This document shows positions 40,057 through 48,385 of a stretch of DNA of 64,000 nucleotides, in pieces; positions within the stretch are counted from its first letter, which is position 1, and each line of letters begins with the position of its first letter. The notes under the pieces were generated by a model. That model saw only the letters and a list, made by a program, of their open reading frames with translations. It searched no databases and was not told the DNA's origin. A program made the translations under genes and the position numbers. Source of the DNA: JAFAYN01 sp963733105. GTDB taxonomy: Bacteria > Gemmatimonadota > Gemmatimonadetes > Longimicrobiales > Longimicrobiaceae. The stretch is taken from positions 744,001-808,000 of the forward strand of contig CAVTCB010000018.1 in NCBI GenBank assembly GCA_963733105.1, written 5' to 3'.

Positions 40057-41408
40057 GACTCCACAACCAGAGGCAGAGCGTCGCCGATTTTCGGGGCCCC
40101 GGGTTCAGGCGAGCCCGGGGCCTTCCACTGCTGGAGTCGCGCTCTGAAGCGACGGGAGAGCATCCGCACACCCTCGATATCTCGCGGATCTTCCTCCACG
40201 GGCCCCACCTCTCGGGCGGCGATCTTCTCCAGCAGGGCAAGTGAATCCCGCTCTTGGAGAGCCTGTTTGCGGCTACGGGCGACCTCCAGCCCTGTCCTCA
40301 CGTACTCCTCTGCTCTCTCCCAGTCTCCGAACACTCGCGCTCCCTCGGCAAGATGGATCAGGGCTGCGGGCGCGTACTCGTCGTGAAGCCTGACGAGCGG
40401 TAGTACTTTCTCTTCCGCCGTCCGGAAGAGATCCTGCCGCCGCGCACCCGCTGCCGCTCGGGCAAGGGTACTCCAGACGACGGTTTGCACCTCGGGAAGC
40501 CGGATGAGTGGCAGAGCGAGCTGCAGGATGGGAATCGCCTGCGTGAAGTGGCGGAAACGCACCAGGAGGAAGGCCCAGTCGTGCGCGAGTGCAGGAAGCT
40601 CGGGGCTGTTGCGCGGATAAAGGTCGAGTGCCTGAATCGCGTACCTGTGACCCTCCTCGTACGTTCCCACCTCGGCTGCAATGGTCAGGAGATCGTGCTT
40701 CGCCTTCCCGGCCTGCTTGAGGCGTCCGGTCGCGGCGGCCTTGTGGGCGGCTCGTTGATAGTACCGTCTCGCTTCATCGTGTCGGCCCATCACCCGCATC
40801 AGAATGCCGTACCTGAGAAGCGCGCGAATGGATTGTTCGCGGCTGACCGTTTCCTGGAGGCCTCTCAGCCGGACCGCCAGCCCGAATCCGCGCTGGTACC
40901 ATGCTGCCGCCCGTTCGTGGAGGGCGGCCCTGAAGCACATCCACCCTGCATCGTTGGCAAGCGCAGGGTCGTCCGATTCCACGATTGCCGCCGTCTCGGC
41001 GAAGTGGACCGCCGTCGGGACCAGCGAGCGCGCTTCCGCCCACTCGTGAACCATCCGGCACGCATCGGCGACTTGCCTCGTCGTCGCCTGGTCCGGGGAA
41101 CGGAGCAGGAAAGCGAACGTCCCGAACGCCTCGATCAATTCCGGAGCGTGCGCACACGCATACCCCATGTTCTCGCGGGTCTCGGGACTGGGAAGGTTGA
41201 ACAGCCGCTTGCGCCGGTCCGGCTCCGTCTGAGCCCACACCCGTACGTTGCGCAGGGCCCGCCAGAGGGCCACCGCCAACCCGTCAGTCACATCCTTGAG
41301 TGCGTAGATCTCCTCACGCCAGCTCGGCGGGAGAGGAATCGGATAGAGCGTATGAAGTCTCTTCTTCCGTGGTTCTGCTGACGTGCCATTCGGCGGGGTG
41401 TCGAGCAT
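40032..41408 (-). CDS. TPR-repeat protein, possible peptide-sensing regulator
   Basis: A 458-residue, almost wholly helical protein. A variable N-terminal 100 residues (WREEIYALKDVTDGLAVALW) lead to at least six tetratricopeptide-like helix pairs, such as HFAETAAIVESDDPALANDAGWMCFRAA, RYGILMRVMGRHDEARRYYQRAAHKA and LAHDWAFLLVRFRHFTQAIPIL. I see no clear DNA-binding HTH, though the N-terminus could hide one. The layout resembles RRNPP-type sensors in which TPRs bind a short peptide, and the tiny lipoprotein overlapping its 3' end is a candidate ligand; that link is inference. Start: ATG 41408; a TTG at 41441 is also in frame. Confidence 0.7.
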   Translation of the reverse strand: MLDTPPNGTSAEPRKKRLHTLYPIPLPPSWREEIYALKDVTDGLAVALWRALRNVRVWAQTEPDRRKRLFNLPSPETRENMGYACAHAPELIEAFGTFAFLLRSPDQATTRQVADACRMVHEWAEARSLVPTAVHFAETAAIVESDDPALANDAGWMCFRAALHERAAAWYQRGFGLAVRLRGLQETVSREQSIRALLRYGILMRVMGRHDEARRYYQRAAHKAAATGRLKQAGKAKHDLLTIAAEVGTYEEGHRYAIQALDLYPRNSPELPALAHDWAFLLVRFRHFTQAIPILQLALPLIRLPEVQTVVWSTLARAAAGARRQDLFRTAEEKVLPLVRLHDEYAPAALIHLAEGARVFGDWERAEEYVRTGLEVARSRKQALQERDSLALLEKIAAREVGPVEEDPRDIEGVRMLSRRFRARLQQWKAPGSPEPGAPKIGDALPLVVESQPPEPIV

Positions 41409-41489
41409 CAGTCTTCTCGCGGAAGTGGCCAAGGTGGACAATCCACGACACCATAGCGAATCAGCACGTCAGGCGCCACTTCCTGGTGT

Positions 41490-41599
41490 CGATGATGGTC
41501 CGCCGTGGTCTAGCTTGGGGTCCGTTCCGCGGGAGTAGCTCAGTTGGTAGAGCATTAGCCTTCCAAGCTAAGGGTCGCGGGTTCGAGTCCTGTCTCCGC
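41490..41599 (+). pseudogene. Duplicated tRNA-Gly copy with damaged acceptor stem
   Basis: A second copy of tRNA-Gly(TCC) with about 40 bases of its upstream flank. The body from GCGGGAG (41529) to the T-loop is identical to 39479-39551, but the 3' end reads CCTGTCTCCGC: one C is missing from the acceptor strand and one T-stem C is T. The -35 box of the promoter is gone. It is probably not functional. A GTCCCCG/CGGGGAC terminator hairpin follows (41610-41636). Confidence 0.8.
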
Positions 41600-41781
41600 T
41601 TTTGTGTTAGTCCCCGTCGCAGCTTGCGTCGGGGACTTCGTGCTTTGCGCCCGGTCGGAGAGGTCGTGGACCCGACGGCGCGTATCGTCGTGTCGGCCGA
41701 GACATTTCCCGCCACGGCGGAATGGAACATGCGGCGCTGGCGCCTGCTGGATTGCTTCAACATCCCACCGAGGAGGACCGT

Positions 41782-41982
41782 ATGCGCAAGCGGATCGGAC
41801 GGGCTGTGTTCGGGGCGGCGGTGCTGGGGGCGCTGGGGCTCGGGGCCGGGCAGGCGCTCGCTTCGCCCAGCGTGCGCGAAGAGACGGCGCGCATCTGCAA
41901 CGACACCACCTGCAACGGCAACTGCGTCGCGCGCGGCTACGACTCCGGGGAGTGCATCCGGGGGTTCTGCCGCTGCTTCTGA
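41782..41982 (+). CDS. Secreted CS-alpha-beta defensin-like peptide 1
   Basis: A 66-residue precursor starting at ATG 41782 behind GAGGAGGA. A signal peptide (RKRIGRAVFGAAVLGALGLG, cleavage after AQALA-type site at GQALA) precedes a 37-residue mature peptide with six cysteines. Spacing is C-x4-C-x3-C-x9-C-x4-C-x1-C with the fourth Cys in a G-x-C (SGEC) and the last two as CRC. This is the full CS-alpha-beta defensin signature (CxxxC, GxC, CxC), with a short first loop as in bacterial defensin-like peptides such as AdDLP. Disulfides would form outside the cytoplasm. The twin gene follows 35 bases later. Confidence 0.8.
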   Translation: MRKRIGRAVFGAAVLGALGLGAGQALASPSVREETARICNDTTCNGNCVARGYDSGECIRGFCRCF

Positions 41983-42017
41983 TGAGGGCACGTTCACCCT
42001 GATCCAGGAGGTCCCCG

Positions 42018-42227
42018 ATGAGCGGTTCCACGAAGCGGACTCGTAACGGGGTGTTCTCGCTGGCGGTGGCGCTCTCCCTGGGGTTCGGCGCCACGCAGGC
42101 GCTCGCGGGGCCCACGGAGTCCGCGGAGCGCGCCTGCGCCACCGGGCCGTGCCGCAAGGACTGCATCGCGCAGGGGAACTCGGGCGGGATCTGCATCGAC
42201 GGGTCCTGCATCTGCTTCATCGAGTAG
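42018..42227 (+). CDS. Secreted CS-alpha-beta defensin-like peptide 2
   Basis: A 69-residue precursor behind AGGAGGT. Signal peptide to ATQALA (about residue 30), then a 39-residue peptide with the same six-Cys spacing as its neighbour, C-x4-C-x3-C-x9-C-x4-C-x1-C. The central part (CIAQGNSGGICIDGSCIC) is strikingly like insect defensins, which have C-LLRGNRGGY-C in the same place. The two mature peptides differ at most non-Cys positions, so they are diverged duplicates under structural constraint. A hairpin terminator follows at 42274. Confidence 0.82.
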   Translation: MSGSTKRTRNGVFSLAVALSLGFGATQALAGPTESAERACATGPCRKDCIAQGNSGGICIDGSCICFIE

Positions 42228-42273
42228 ATCGCGCCGCCTCACCAGCTCGAACGCAACTTTCAGGAAGAACAGA

Positions 42274-42310
42274 GCCCCGGCATCGCTCGCGCGGTGCCGG
42301 GGCTTCCATT
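42274..42310. terminator. Bidirectional terminator between defensin and lanthipeptide genes
   Basis: GCCCCGGCA (42274-42282) and TGCCGGGGC (42295-42303) form a 9-base stem with T-rich sequence after it on the plus strand. It closes the defensin pair and the convergent precursor array. Confidence 0.7.
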
Positions 42311-42389
42311 TCTACCATGCCGCTCTCGGGGTTGCCGGGCCGGCGAGAGGGCGTGCTGACCTCCATTCCGGCCTGCACGCCCTGAATTT

Positions 42390-42608
42390 CTACTGCTGCA
42401 CTTCCTCGTTCTCGCCGGTCTGCGTCACAAGGAAGGTGATGATGACGGTGCAGATGGGCGTGCTGCCGCCGCTGACCTCGGTCAGCTCGCTCTCGCTGAG
42501 CTCGACCATCCCGGCGGGATTGGCGGGGAGCGCCTGCAGCTCGGTGGTGCTCAGGCCGGCGCGGAAAGCCGGGTCCTTCCACGCGCGGATTACCTGATCC
42601 TGAGTCAT
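42390..42608 (-). CDS. Class II lanthipeptide precursor 1
   Basis: A 72-residue mersacidin/lichenicidin-type precursor. The leader (48 residues) begins MTQDQVIRAWKDPAFRAGL and ends in the double-Gly site VSGG. The core STPICTVIITFLVTQTGENEEVQQ spans 24 residues and has one Cys and several Thr/Ser, so at most one ring (from T2 or S1 to C5). It is the most divergent core of the set, with an acidic tail. No strong ribosome-binding site is visible, since it follows the previous gene closely. Confidence 0.85.
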   Translation of the reverse strand: MTQDQVIRAWKDPAFRAGLSTTELQALPANPAGMVELSESELTEVSGGSTPICTVIITFLVTQTGENEEVQQ

Positions 42609-42609
42609 G

Positions 42610-42825
42610 TTATTTCGCCTCGTCCGAGCAGGAGTCCAGCAACAGGACGACGGTGACAACGGTGACGCAGATGATCGTGGTGCCGCCGCTGACCTCGGTC
42701 AGCTTGTCCTCGCTGAGCTCCACCATCCCGGCGGGGTTGGCGGGGAGCGCCTGCAGCTCGGTGGCGCTGAGGCCGGCGCGGAAAGTCGGGTCCTTCCAGG
42801 CGCGGATTACCTGATCCTGGGTCAT
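42610..42825 (-). CDS. Class II lanthipeptide precursor 2
   Basis: A 71-residue precursor with the shared leader ending VSGG. The core TTIICVTVVTVVLLLDSCSDEAK has two Cys. T2 to C5 (TxxC) and a Ser/Thr to the second Cys could each form a (methyl)lanthionine ring. A hydrophobic beta-branched middle and acidic tail characterise this set. GGAGGT lies just before its ATG, and it is one base upstream of precursor 1. Confidence 0.9.
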   Translation of the reverse strand: MTQDQVIRAWKDPTFRAGLSATELQALPANPAGMVELSEDKLTEVSGGTTIICVTVVTVVLLLDSCSDEAK

Positions 42826-42953
42826 GCCATACCTCCGGAGTGTTGGGGAGAAGGGTGCACCGAAAGGGCGCGGGTGCACGGACGTTGTATTCGTCTAAGC
42901 GATGCGGTGCCATCAGTATAGCAACCCGCTGCCGCCGAGCGGCGCGCGCCTTT

Positions 42954-43169
42954 TTACTGCGCTTCTTCCTTCGAGCAGGAGTCCAGCAGAAGGATGGTGA
43001 GGACGACGGTGCAGACGATGGTGGTGCCGCCGCTGACCTCGGTCAGCTCACTCTCGCTGAGCTCGACCATCCCGGCGGGGTTCGCGGGGAGGGCCTGCAG
43101 CTCGGTGGCGCTCAGGCCGGCGCGGAAAGCCGGGTCCTTCCAGGCGCGGATTACCTGATCCTGGGTCAT
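42954..43169 (-). CDS. Class II lanthipeptide precursor 3
   Basis: A 71-residue precursor, leader as in its neighbours, core TTIVCTVVLTILLLDSCSKEEAQ with two Cys in the same places. Its upstream region (AGGAGGTACAG before ATG) is shared with the other leader-proximal genes. The 128-base gap to precursor 2 holds no gene. Confidence 0.9.
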   Translation of the reverse strand: MTQDQVIRAWKDPAFRAGLSATELQALPANPAGMVELSESELTEVSGGTTIVCTVVLTILLLDSCSKEEAQ

Positions 43170-43325
43170 GCTGTACCTCCTGTGTGTTGGGGAGAAGGGT
43201 GCGCCGAAGAGGCGCGGGTGCGCGGACGTCGTCCACGCGACTGAGCATGGGATAGGGACGCCACCAGAAGGCGCGCAGCTCCTTACTGTCTGAACACCTT
43301 CCCTGTGAGCCCTGCGTCTCGAGAG

Positions 43326-43520
43326 CTAGGAGCAGCCCTTGAGCAGCGCGACGACTGCGATCGAGACGGTGACGCAGGGGAGCGTGGTGCCGCCGCTGAC
43401 CTCGGTCAGCTCGCTCTCGCTGAGTTCGACCATCCCGGCGGGGTTGGCGGGGAGCGCCTGCAGCTCGGTGGCGCTCAGGCCGGCGCGAAAAGCCGGGTCC
43501 CTTCAGGCGCGGATTACCTG
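43326..43520 (-). pseudogene. Decayed lanthipeptide precursor (no start, internal stop)
   Basis: The leader is recognisable from HQVIRA onward but the first four codons, including ATG, are replaced by other sequence. TGGAAG of the WKD motif has become TGAAGG, giving a stop. The rest of the leader and a core TTLPCVTVSIAVVALLKGCS are intact. Both the lost start and the stop argue that this copy is dead rather than mis-sequenced. Confidence 0.8.
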
Positions 43521-43529
43521 ATGCGAACG

Positions 43530-43568
43530 AGTGCGTGCAAACCGTACTTCACCTGGTCTGCACGCACT
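43530..43568. repeat. Hairpin after precursor 4 (copy 1 of a repeated spacer)
   Basis: AGTGCGTGCA and TGCACGCACT form a perfect 10-base stem, 13 bases after the precursor stop on the minus strand. The surrounding 60 bases recur at 44184-44247. It probably ends or attenuates the transcript. Confidence 0.7.
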
Positions 43569-43580
43569 TTCCAGCCAGTG

Positions 43581-43790
43581 CTACTCCGCGTCGTTCGAGC
43601 ACTGCCCGAGGAGAAGGGTAAGGATGGTGACACAGAGGAGCGTGGTGCCGCCGCTGACCTCGGTCAGCTCGCCGTCGCTGAGCTCGATCATTCCGGCGGG
43701 GTTGGCGGGGAGGGCCTCCATCTCGGTGGCGCTCAGGCCGGCGCGGAAAGCCGGGTCCTTCCAGGCGCGGATTACCTGATCCTGAGTCAT
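43581..43790 (-). CDS. Class II lanthipeptide precursor 4
   Basis: A 69-residue precursor. The leader differs slightly from the others (ATEMEALPANPAGMIELSDGEL). The core TTLLCVTILTLLLGQCSNDAE has two Cys, with the second one Ser-adjacent (QCS). It starts one base upstream of the end of precursor 5, at 43790, and is followed by the repeated hairpin. Confidence 0.9.
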   Translation of the reverse strand: MTQDQVIRAWKDPAFRAGLSATEMEALPANPAGMIELSDGELTEVSGGTTLLCVTILTLLLGQCSNDAE

Positions 43791-43791
43791 G

Positions 43792-44007
43792 TTATTTCGC
43801 CTCGTCCGAGCAGGAGTCCATCAACAGGATGACGGTTACAACGGTGACGCAGACGATCGTGGTGCCGCCGCTGACTTCCGTCAGCTCGCCCTCGCTGAGC
43901 TCGACCATCCCGGCGGGGTTCACGGGGAGCGCCTGCAGCTCGGTGGCGCTCAGGCCGGCGCGGAAAGCCGGGTCCTTCCAGGCACGGATTACCTGATCCT
44001 GGGTCAT
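43792..44007 (-). CDS. Class II lanthipeptide precursor 5
   Basis: A 71-residue precursor, core TTIVCVTVVTVILLMDSCSDEAK, nearly identical to the core of precursor 2, showing that these two arose by recent duplication. AGGAGGTACATC precedes the ATG at 44007. Confidence 0.9.
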   Translation of the reverse strand: MTQDQVIRAWKDPAFRAGLSATELQALPVNPAGMVELSEGELTEVSGGTTIVCVTVVTVILLMDSCSDEAK

Positions 44008-44068
44008 GATGTACCTCCTGGGCATTGGGGAGAGGGGTGCGCCGAAGATGGCGCGGGTGCGGACGCTG

Positions 44069-44190
44069 TCAGCTCGCTCTCGCTGAGGCTCGACCATCCC
44101 GGCGGGGTGCGCGGGGAGCGCCTGCAGTTCGGTGGTGCTCAAGCCGGCGCGGAAAGCCGGGTCCCTCCAGGTGCGGATTACCTGATGCAA
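44069..44190 (-). pseudogene. Decayed lanthipeptide precursor (core deleted)
   Basis: A leader fragment (HQVIRTWRDPAFRAGLSTTE) with the same replaced 5' end as the other dead copy. An inserted base after PAGMVE breaks the frame, and the core-coding DNA after the VSGG site is missing. A TTG could start translation but would give no usable peptide. Confidence 0.75.
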
Positions 44191-44194
44191 ACGA

Positions 44195-44230
44195 GTGCGT
44201 GCAAACCGTCCTTACCTGGCCTGCACGCAC
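44195..44230. repeat. Hairpin after precursor 6 (copy 2 of the repeated spacer)
   Basis: GTGCGTGCA and TGCACGCAC (9-base stem), 13 bases after the precursor 6 stop, inside a 60-base spacer that repeats 43520-43583 with few changes. Confidence 0.65.
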
Positions 44231-44243
44231 CTTCCAGCCACTG

Positions 44244-44447
44244 CTAGTCCCCGGAGCACCGCCCGAGGAGAAAGATGCTGATGGTGAGACAGGGGAACGT
44301 CGTGCCGCCGCTGACCTCGGTCAGCTCGCTCTCGCTGAGCTCGACCATCCCGGCGGGGTTGGCGGGGAGCGCCTGCAGCTCGGTGGCGCTCAGGCCGGCG
44401 CGGAAAGCCGGGTCCTTCCACGCGCGGATTACCTGATCCTGGGTCAT
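44244..44447 (-). CDS. Class II lanthipeptide precursor 6
   Basis: A 67-residue precursor and the first of the array from the promoter at 44700. Leader ends VSGG; the core TTFPCLTISIFLLGRCSGD has two Cys at the conserved places and is the shortest. AGGAGGTACGGC precedes its ATG. Confidence 0.9.
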   Translation of the reverse strand: MTQDQVIRAWKDPAFRAGLSATELQALPANPAGMVELSESELTEVSGGTTFPCLTISIFLLGRCSGD

Positions 44448-44672
44448 GCCGTACCTCCTGAGACGGAGAAATGGTGCGCCGGAGATGGCGCGGGGCGCGT
44501 GGCTCCCACGGGGAGGCTCACGAACGGGCCGGAGCGTCACACCCGGTTCGGGACGGGAGAGCGTGCGCGGCGTTCAGTTGGCGCGAGGTCAGCAAGCCTG
44601 CCGGGACGGGCAGCAGTGCGGGACTCGGGAGTAGTCAGCGGGACGGGACGGGTCAGGCGGGATGGTCCAGGC

Positions 44673-44700
44673 AAGATAACCGGTGGATCTCCACTGTCAA
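44673..44700 (-). promoter_or_regulatory. Promoter of the precursor array
   Basis: On the minus strand, TTGACA (44700-44695), 16 bases, TATCTT (44678-44673), about 220 bases before precursor 6. The remaining DNA of 44448-45053 has no credible gene; a plus-strand promoter for lanM was not found clearly. Confidence 0.65.
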
Positions 44701-45053
44701 TGCCTTTGTGTCGTATTCTATTCTCATGGATCAGGACAGCTCGAAGTAGCTTGTTGGTGGTCAACGCCTTGTCCGTCCTCTCCCGCGTGTTTAGTATTGA
44801 CGCCGGCCTTTTTTCCGGCAGCAAGTCCGCCACGGCTCGTACATCTTCTGCGTTCCCAGGTTGTTGAGACGATCTCCGCGCCGTCCCTAGCGAAGCGGGA
44901 AATGCTGGCTCCCGCGGGACCGCCGGCCTCCTCGCGAGCTCAGCAGCTCCTCGCCGTACCCTCTGCCCTGCGGCTGTCCTCGCTGGCCCCCTCCGGATCG
45001 AAAGATCCGCCCATGCTCGGCGCGCCGAGAATCCGATCTCAACCGGAACATCC

Positions 45054-48000
45054 ATGACAGGCGAGACCGACCTTCCCGACGCCGAGTGGTACGCCGCCCT
45101 CACTTTCCAGGAGCGGCTCGCGCTATGGAGGCGGCAGGGGTCGCCGGACCCGACACCCGGCTTCGACGCCGGTCTGGCCGACTGGCGCCTGGGGGAGTGG
45201 CGCCGCCAGCGTCCCTTCGAAGACGAGAGCTTCTTCGAGGAGCGCGTCGCCAGCGAAGGAGTGGATCCGCATGCCTTCCGGATGCTGCTCGGCACGCCCG
45301 CGTCCACCCTGCGCGACTGGTGCGCCGGTGAGGTCCCGGCATGGATGGCGGCGCTGCGCCGCGTCCTGTCCACGGAGCGCTCGCCACTCCCCGAGGTGGC
45401 GCTGGCGGGAGGGTCCGCGCGGCATGCTGGAGGTGTTCGCCCCCTTCGTCACCGACGCGCAGGCCCGGCTCGCCGCCGAGGCGGCGGAGATCGCGGCCGG
45501 GTACGAGGACCTGCCGTTCGCCCCGGAGTCCGCCCACGTCCTCCTCTGCGGCAGCCTGCTGAGCCGCATCCTCACCTCGGTGGGCCGGGTGCTCACGCTG
45601 GAGCTGCACGTCGCCCGCATGCAGGGCGTGCTGGAGGGCGAGACGCCGGCAGATCGGTTCGGGAGCTTCGTGGGGCGGCTCCGGCAGCCGGAGCACCTGG
45701 AGGCCCTGCTCCGCGATTACCCGGTGCTCGCGCGCATGCTGGTGCGCCAGGCCGACCAGTGGGTGGAAACGAGCGCGGAGCTGCTCCGGCGCCTCCGCGA
45801 CGACCGGGGAGCTGCTGCGCGTGAAGCTGAACGGGGGAGAGCCGCTCGGCCACGTGGTGCGGGTGAGCAATTCCGGGGTGGGTGACCTGCACCGCGGCGG
45901 CCGCTCCGTGGCGATCCTCGACTTCTCCTCGGGGCTGCGCCTGGTCTACAAGCCGCGGCCGCTGGCGGTGGACCGCGCCTTCTACGGTCTGCTGGAGTGG
46001 CTGAACCGGGTGGGCGGCTGCCCGCCGCTCCGGATCCTGACCACGCTGGACCGGGGCTCGCACGGCTGGGTGGAGTTCGCCCGCGCCGAGCCGTGCGCGA
46101 GCCGTGAAGAGGTGGAGCGTTACTACGAGCGCCTCGGGGGGCTGCTGGCCGTGTTGTACGCGGTCGACGGTCAGGACATGCACATGGAGAACATCGTCGC
46201 CGCCGGGGAGCAGCCGGTCCTGGTGGACCTGGAGACGCTCTTCCATCCCCTGCAGGACGAGCTCTTCCCGATGACGCCGCCGCGGCACGGTTCCCCCGCC
46301 CCGGCCGATCCTCTCCGCCCGGAGCCTTACGAGTTCATCGCCCGCTCGGTGCTCAAAGTGGCGCTGCTCCCGCAGCGGATCTGGGGCGAGGAGGAGGGCG
46401 CCGGGATCGACCTCAGCGGCGTGGGGGGAGCCGGCAACCAGGTCGCGCCCGTTCGCGCGCTCCGCCTGGAGAACACGGGGAGCGACGACATGCGGTTCAC
46501 TCGCGCCCAGGTGCTCCTCCAGGCCGGACGCAACCAGCCGCAGATCTCCGGGACCGGCATCACGCCCGCCGAGTACGCGGGCGCCATGGACCGCGGGTTC
46601 ACCGGGGTGTACGAGACACTCTCGGTGCGCAGGGGCGAGCTGGAGGCGGAGGGGCTGCTCGCGGCCTTCGGCGACGTCCCGCTCCGGGTCGTAATACGGA
46701 TGACGCGGACCTACGCCGCCCTGCAGAGCGAGAGCTTCCACCCCGACTTTCTGCGCGATGCGGTGGACATGGACCGCTTCCTCGACAAGCTGTGGCTCGC
46801 GGTCGAGGCCCGAGGCCGGCTCAAGCCGCTCATCTCCTTCGAGCAGGAAGCCCTCCGTGGCGGCGACATCCCGGTGTTCTTCGTGACCGCGAGCTCCCCC
46901 GACCTGGTGTCGGACACCGGAACGGTGATCCCGGCCTACTTTCAAAAGAGCGGGCTGGAGCGCGTGCGGGAGCGGATCGCCCTTCTTTCCCCGTCCGACC
47001 TGGAACGGCAGCGTCTCCTGATCGGCGGGGCGATGGCAACGCTGGTCGAGAACCCTCTCGTCCCACCGGCCGTGGCGGCTCCGGGCGTCCGCGGTGCGGC
47101 GTGGCACCACCCGGCCACCGGGGCCGGGCCCGCCGCCGCGGGAGCTCCGGGCGCCGAGGAGCTCGTGCGCCTCGCCGGGACGGTCGGGGAGCGCCTGGAA
47201 TCTCTCGCGGTGCGCGGCAGCCGGACCGCCGCCTGGCTCAACCTCACCACGCAGGACGGCATCCACTCGGTATCCGGCTCCACGCGGTACGACCTGCACG
47301 GCGGGCTCTCGGGAATCCTGATCTTCCTGGCCCGCCTGGGCGAGGTCTCGGGCACGGACCGGCACGACGGACTGGCGCGGGCGGCGTTCGCGATGCTGAA
47401 CGAGTTCCTGCACGACGGGGAGGTCCTCATCCACGACGTGGGCGGGTTCTCGGGGATGGGAGGGATCCTGCCGGCGCTCGGGGTTGCCGGAGAGCGCTGG
47501 CCGGACCTCCCCGCCCGCTTCCTGGCGGAGCGCGTCGTCGCCCGGATCGCTGCGGTGTGCGTAGAGCGGCGGCGGTGCGACTTCTTCGGGGGGCTGGCGG
47601 GCGCTGCCACGGGGCTTCTCGCCTACCACCGGGCTACGGGCGCGGAGACGGCGCTCGACGCGGCGCTCCGGTGCGGGGAGCGGATCCTCTCGCTCGCGGA
47701 TCGCGCGGACGGCCGTACGGGGTGGGCGCTGCCGGACGCCTCAGGGCCCGCCGGTGCGGGCTTCGCCTTCGGGACGGCGGGGATCGCGTGGTCGCTGCTC
47801 GGCCTCGCGGAAGCCACGGGTGAAGAGCGATTCCGTGCTCCCGCGCTGGAGTCGCTGGAGCACGCGTGGCGGCAGTGGGAGGCCGCGCCGCGCTCCCCGG
47901 CCACGGACGGCACCTGGTGCTACGGCGCGCCGGGGCTCGCGCTCGCGCTGGCCGCGGCGCGCGAGGTGGGCGGCTCCCCCGCGGCGCTGGAGAGCGCCGT

Positions 48001-48367
48001 GGAGGCGACGCTCCGCGGCGGCTTCTCGCACGCCAGCCACGCCCTCTGCAACGGCACTCTCGGGGCGCTGGACGCGCTCCTGGAGGTGGCGCCGCTCCTT
48101 CCGGGCTCCGGGATCGCCGCTCGTGTGGAGATGGAAACCGGGCCGCTGCTCGATTCCGTTCGACGATACGGCTGGCAGTGCGGCGTTCCGCTGGGCGTGG
48201 AGACGCCAGGCCTCATGAACGGCCTCGCCGGGATGGGCTACGGGCTCCTGCGGCTCGCGCAAGCGGGTCGCGTCCCGTCCATGCTGACTCTGGGCCTCCG
48301 GCCGGCCTCCGCCGGCCGGGGCACCGGCACCGCCGCGCTCCCGGAACCGGCCCTGGACATCGGCTGA
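45054..48367 (+). CDS. Class II lanthipeptide synthetase LanM (two one-base shifts)
   Basis: A bifunctional enzyme of about 1,103 residues that dehydrates Ser/Thr and closes thioether rings on the precursors. The dehydratase half shows GDLHRGGR, VYKPRPLAVDRAFY with the catalytic Lys, and DMHMENIVAAGEQPVLVDLE with the D-x-H-x-E-N phosphotransfer site, so this half looks competent. The LanC-like half has LHGGLSGI, WCYGAPGLAL (first zinc Cys) and LCNGTLGALDALL, in which the expected zinc His after the second Cys is Asn. Single inserted bases near 45415 and 45805 break the frame; they are of the type seen in essential genes here. It is the first gene of a plus-strand operon. Confidence 0.87.
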
Positions 48368-48385
48368 TCCCCGGAACCGAAGCCC

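Noticed and set aside
39747..40244. Plus-strand open frame overlapping the lipoprotein and TPR genes
   Set aside because: Lies out of frame with the clear lipoprotein and has no recognisable features.
41529..41599. Second functional tRNA-Gly
   Set aside because: One acceptor base is missing and the promoter has lost its -35 box, so I list it as a damaged copy; a one-base deletion by sequencing error remains possible.
42390..44447. CRISPR-like or tandem DNA repeat array
   Set aside because: The repeats are near-identical leader-coding parts of separate precursor genes, about 200 bases each with variable cores, not short repeats with unique spacers.
44471..44749. Small plus-strand open frame before lanM
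   Set aside because: Basic, low-complexity composition, no ribosome-binding site, and it overlaps the precursor promoter on the other strand.
44537..45373. Minus-strand open frame across the start of lanM
   Set aside because: Antisense to the conserved N-terminus of LanM and crosses the precursor promoter; no start signal.
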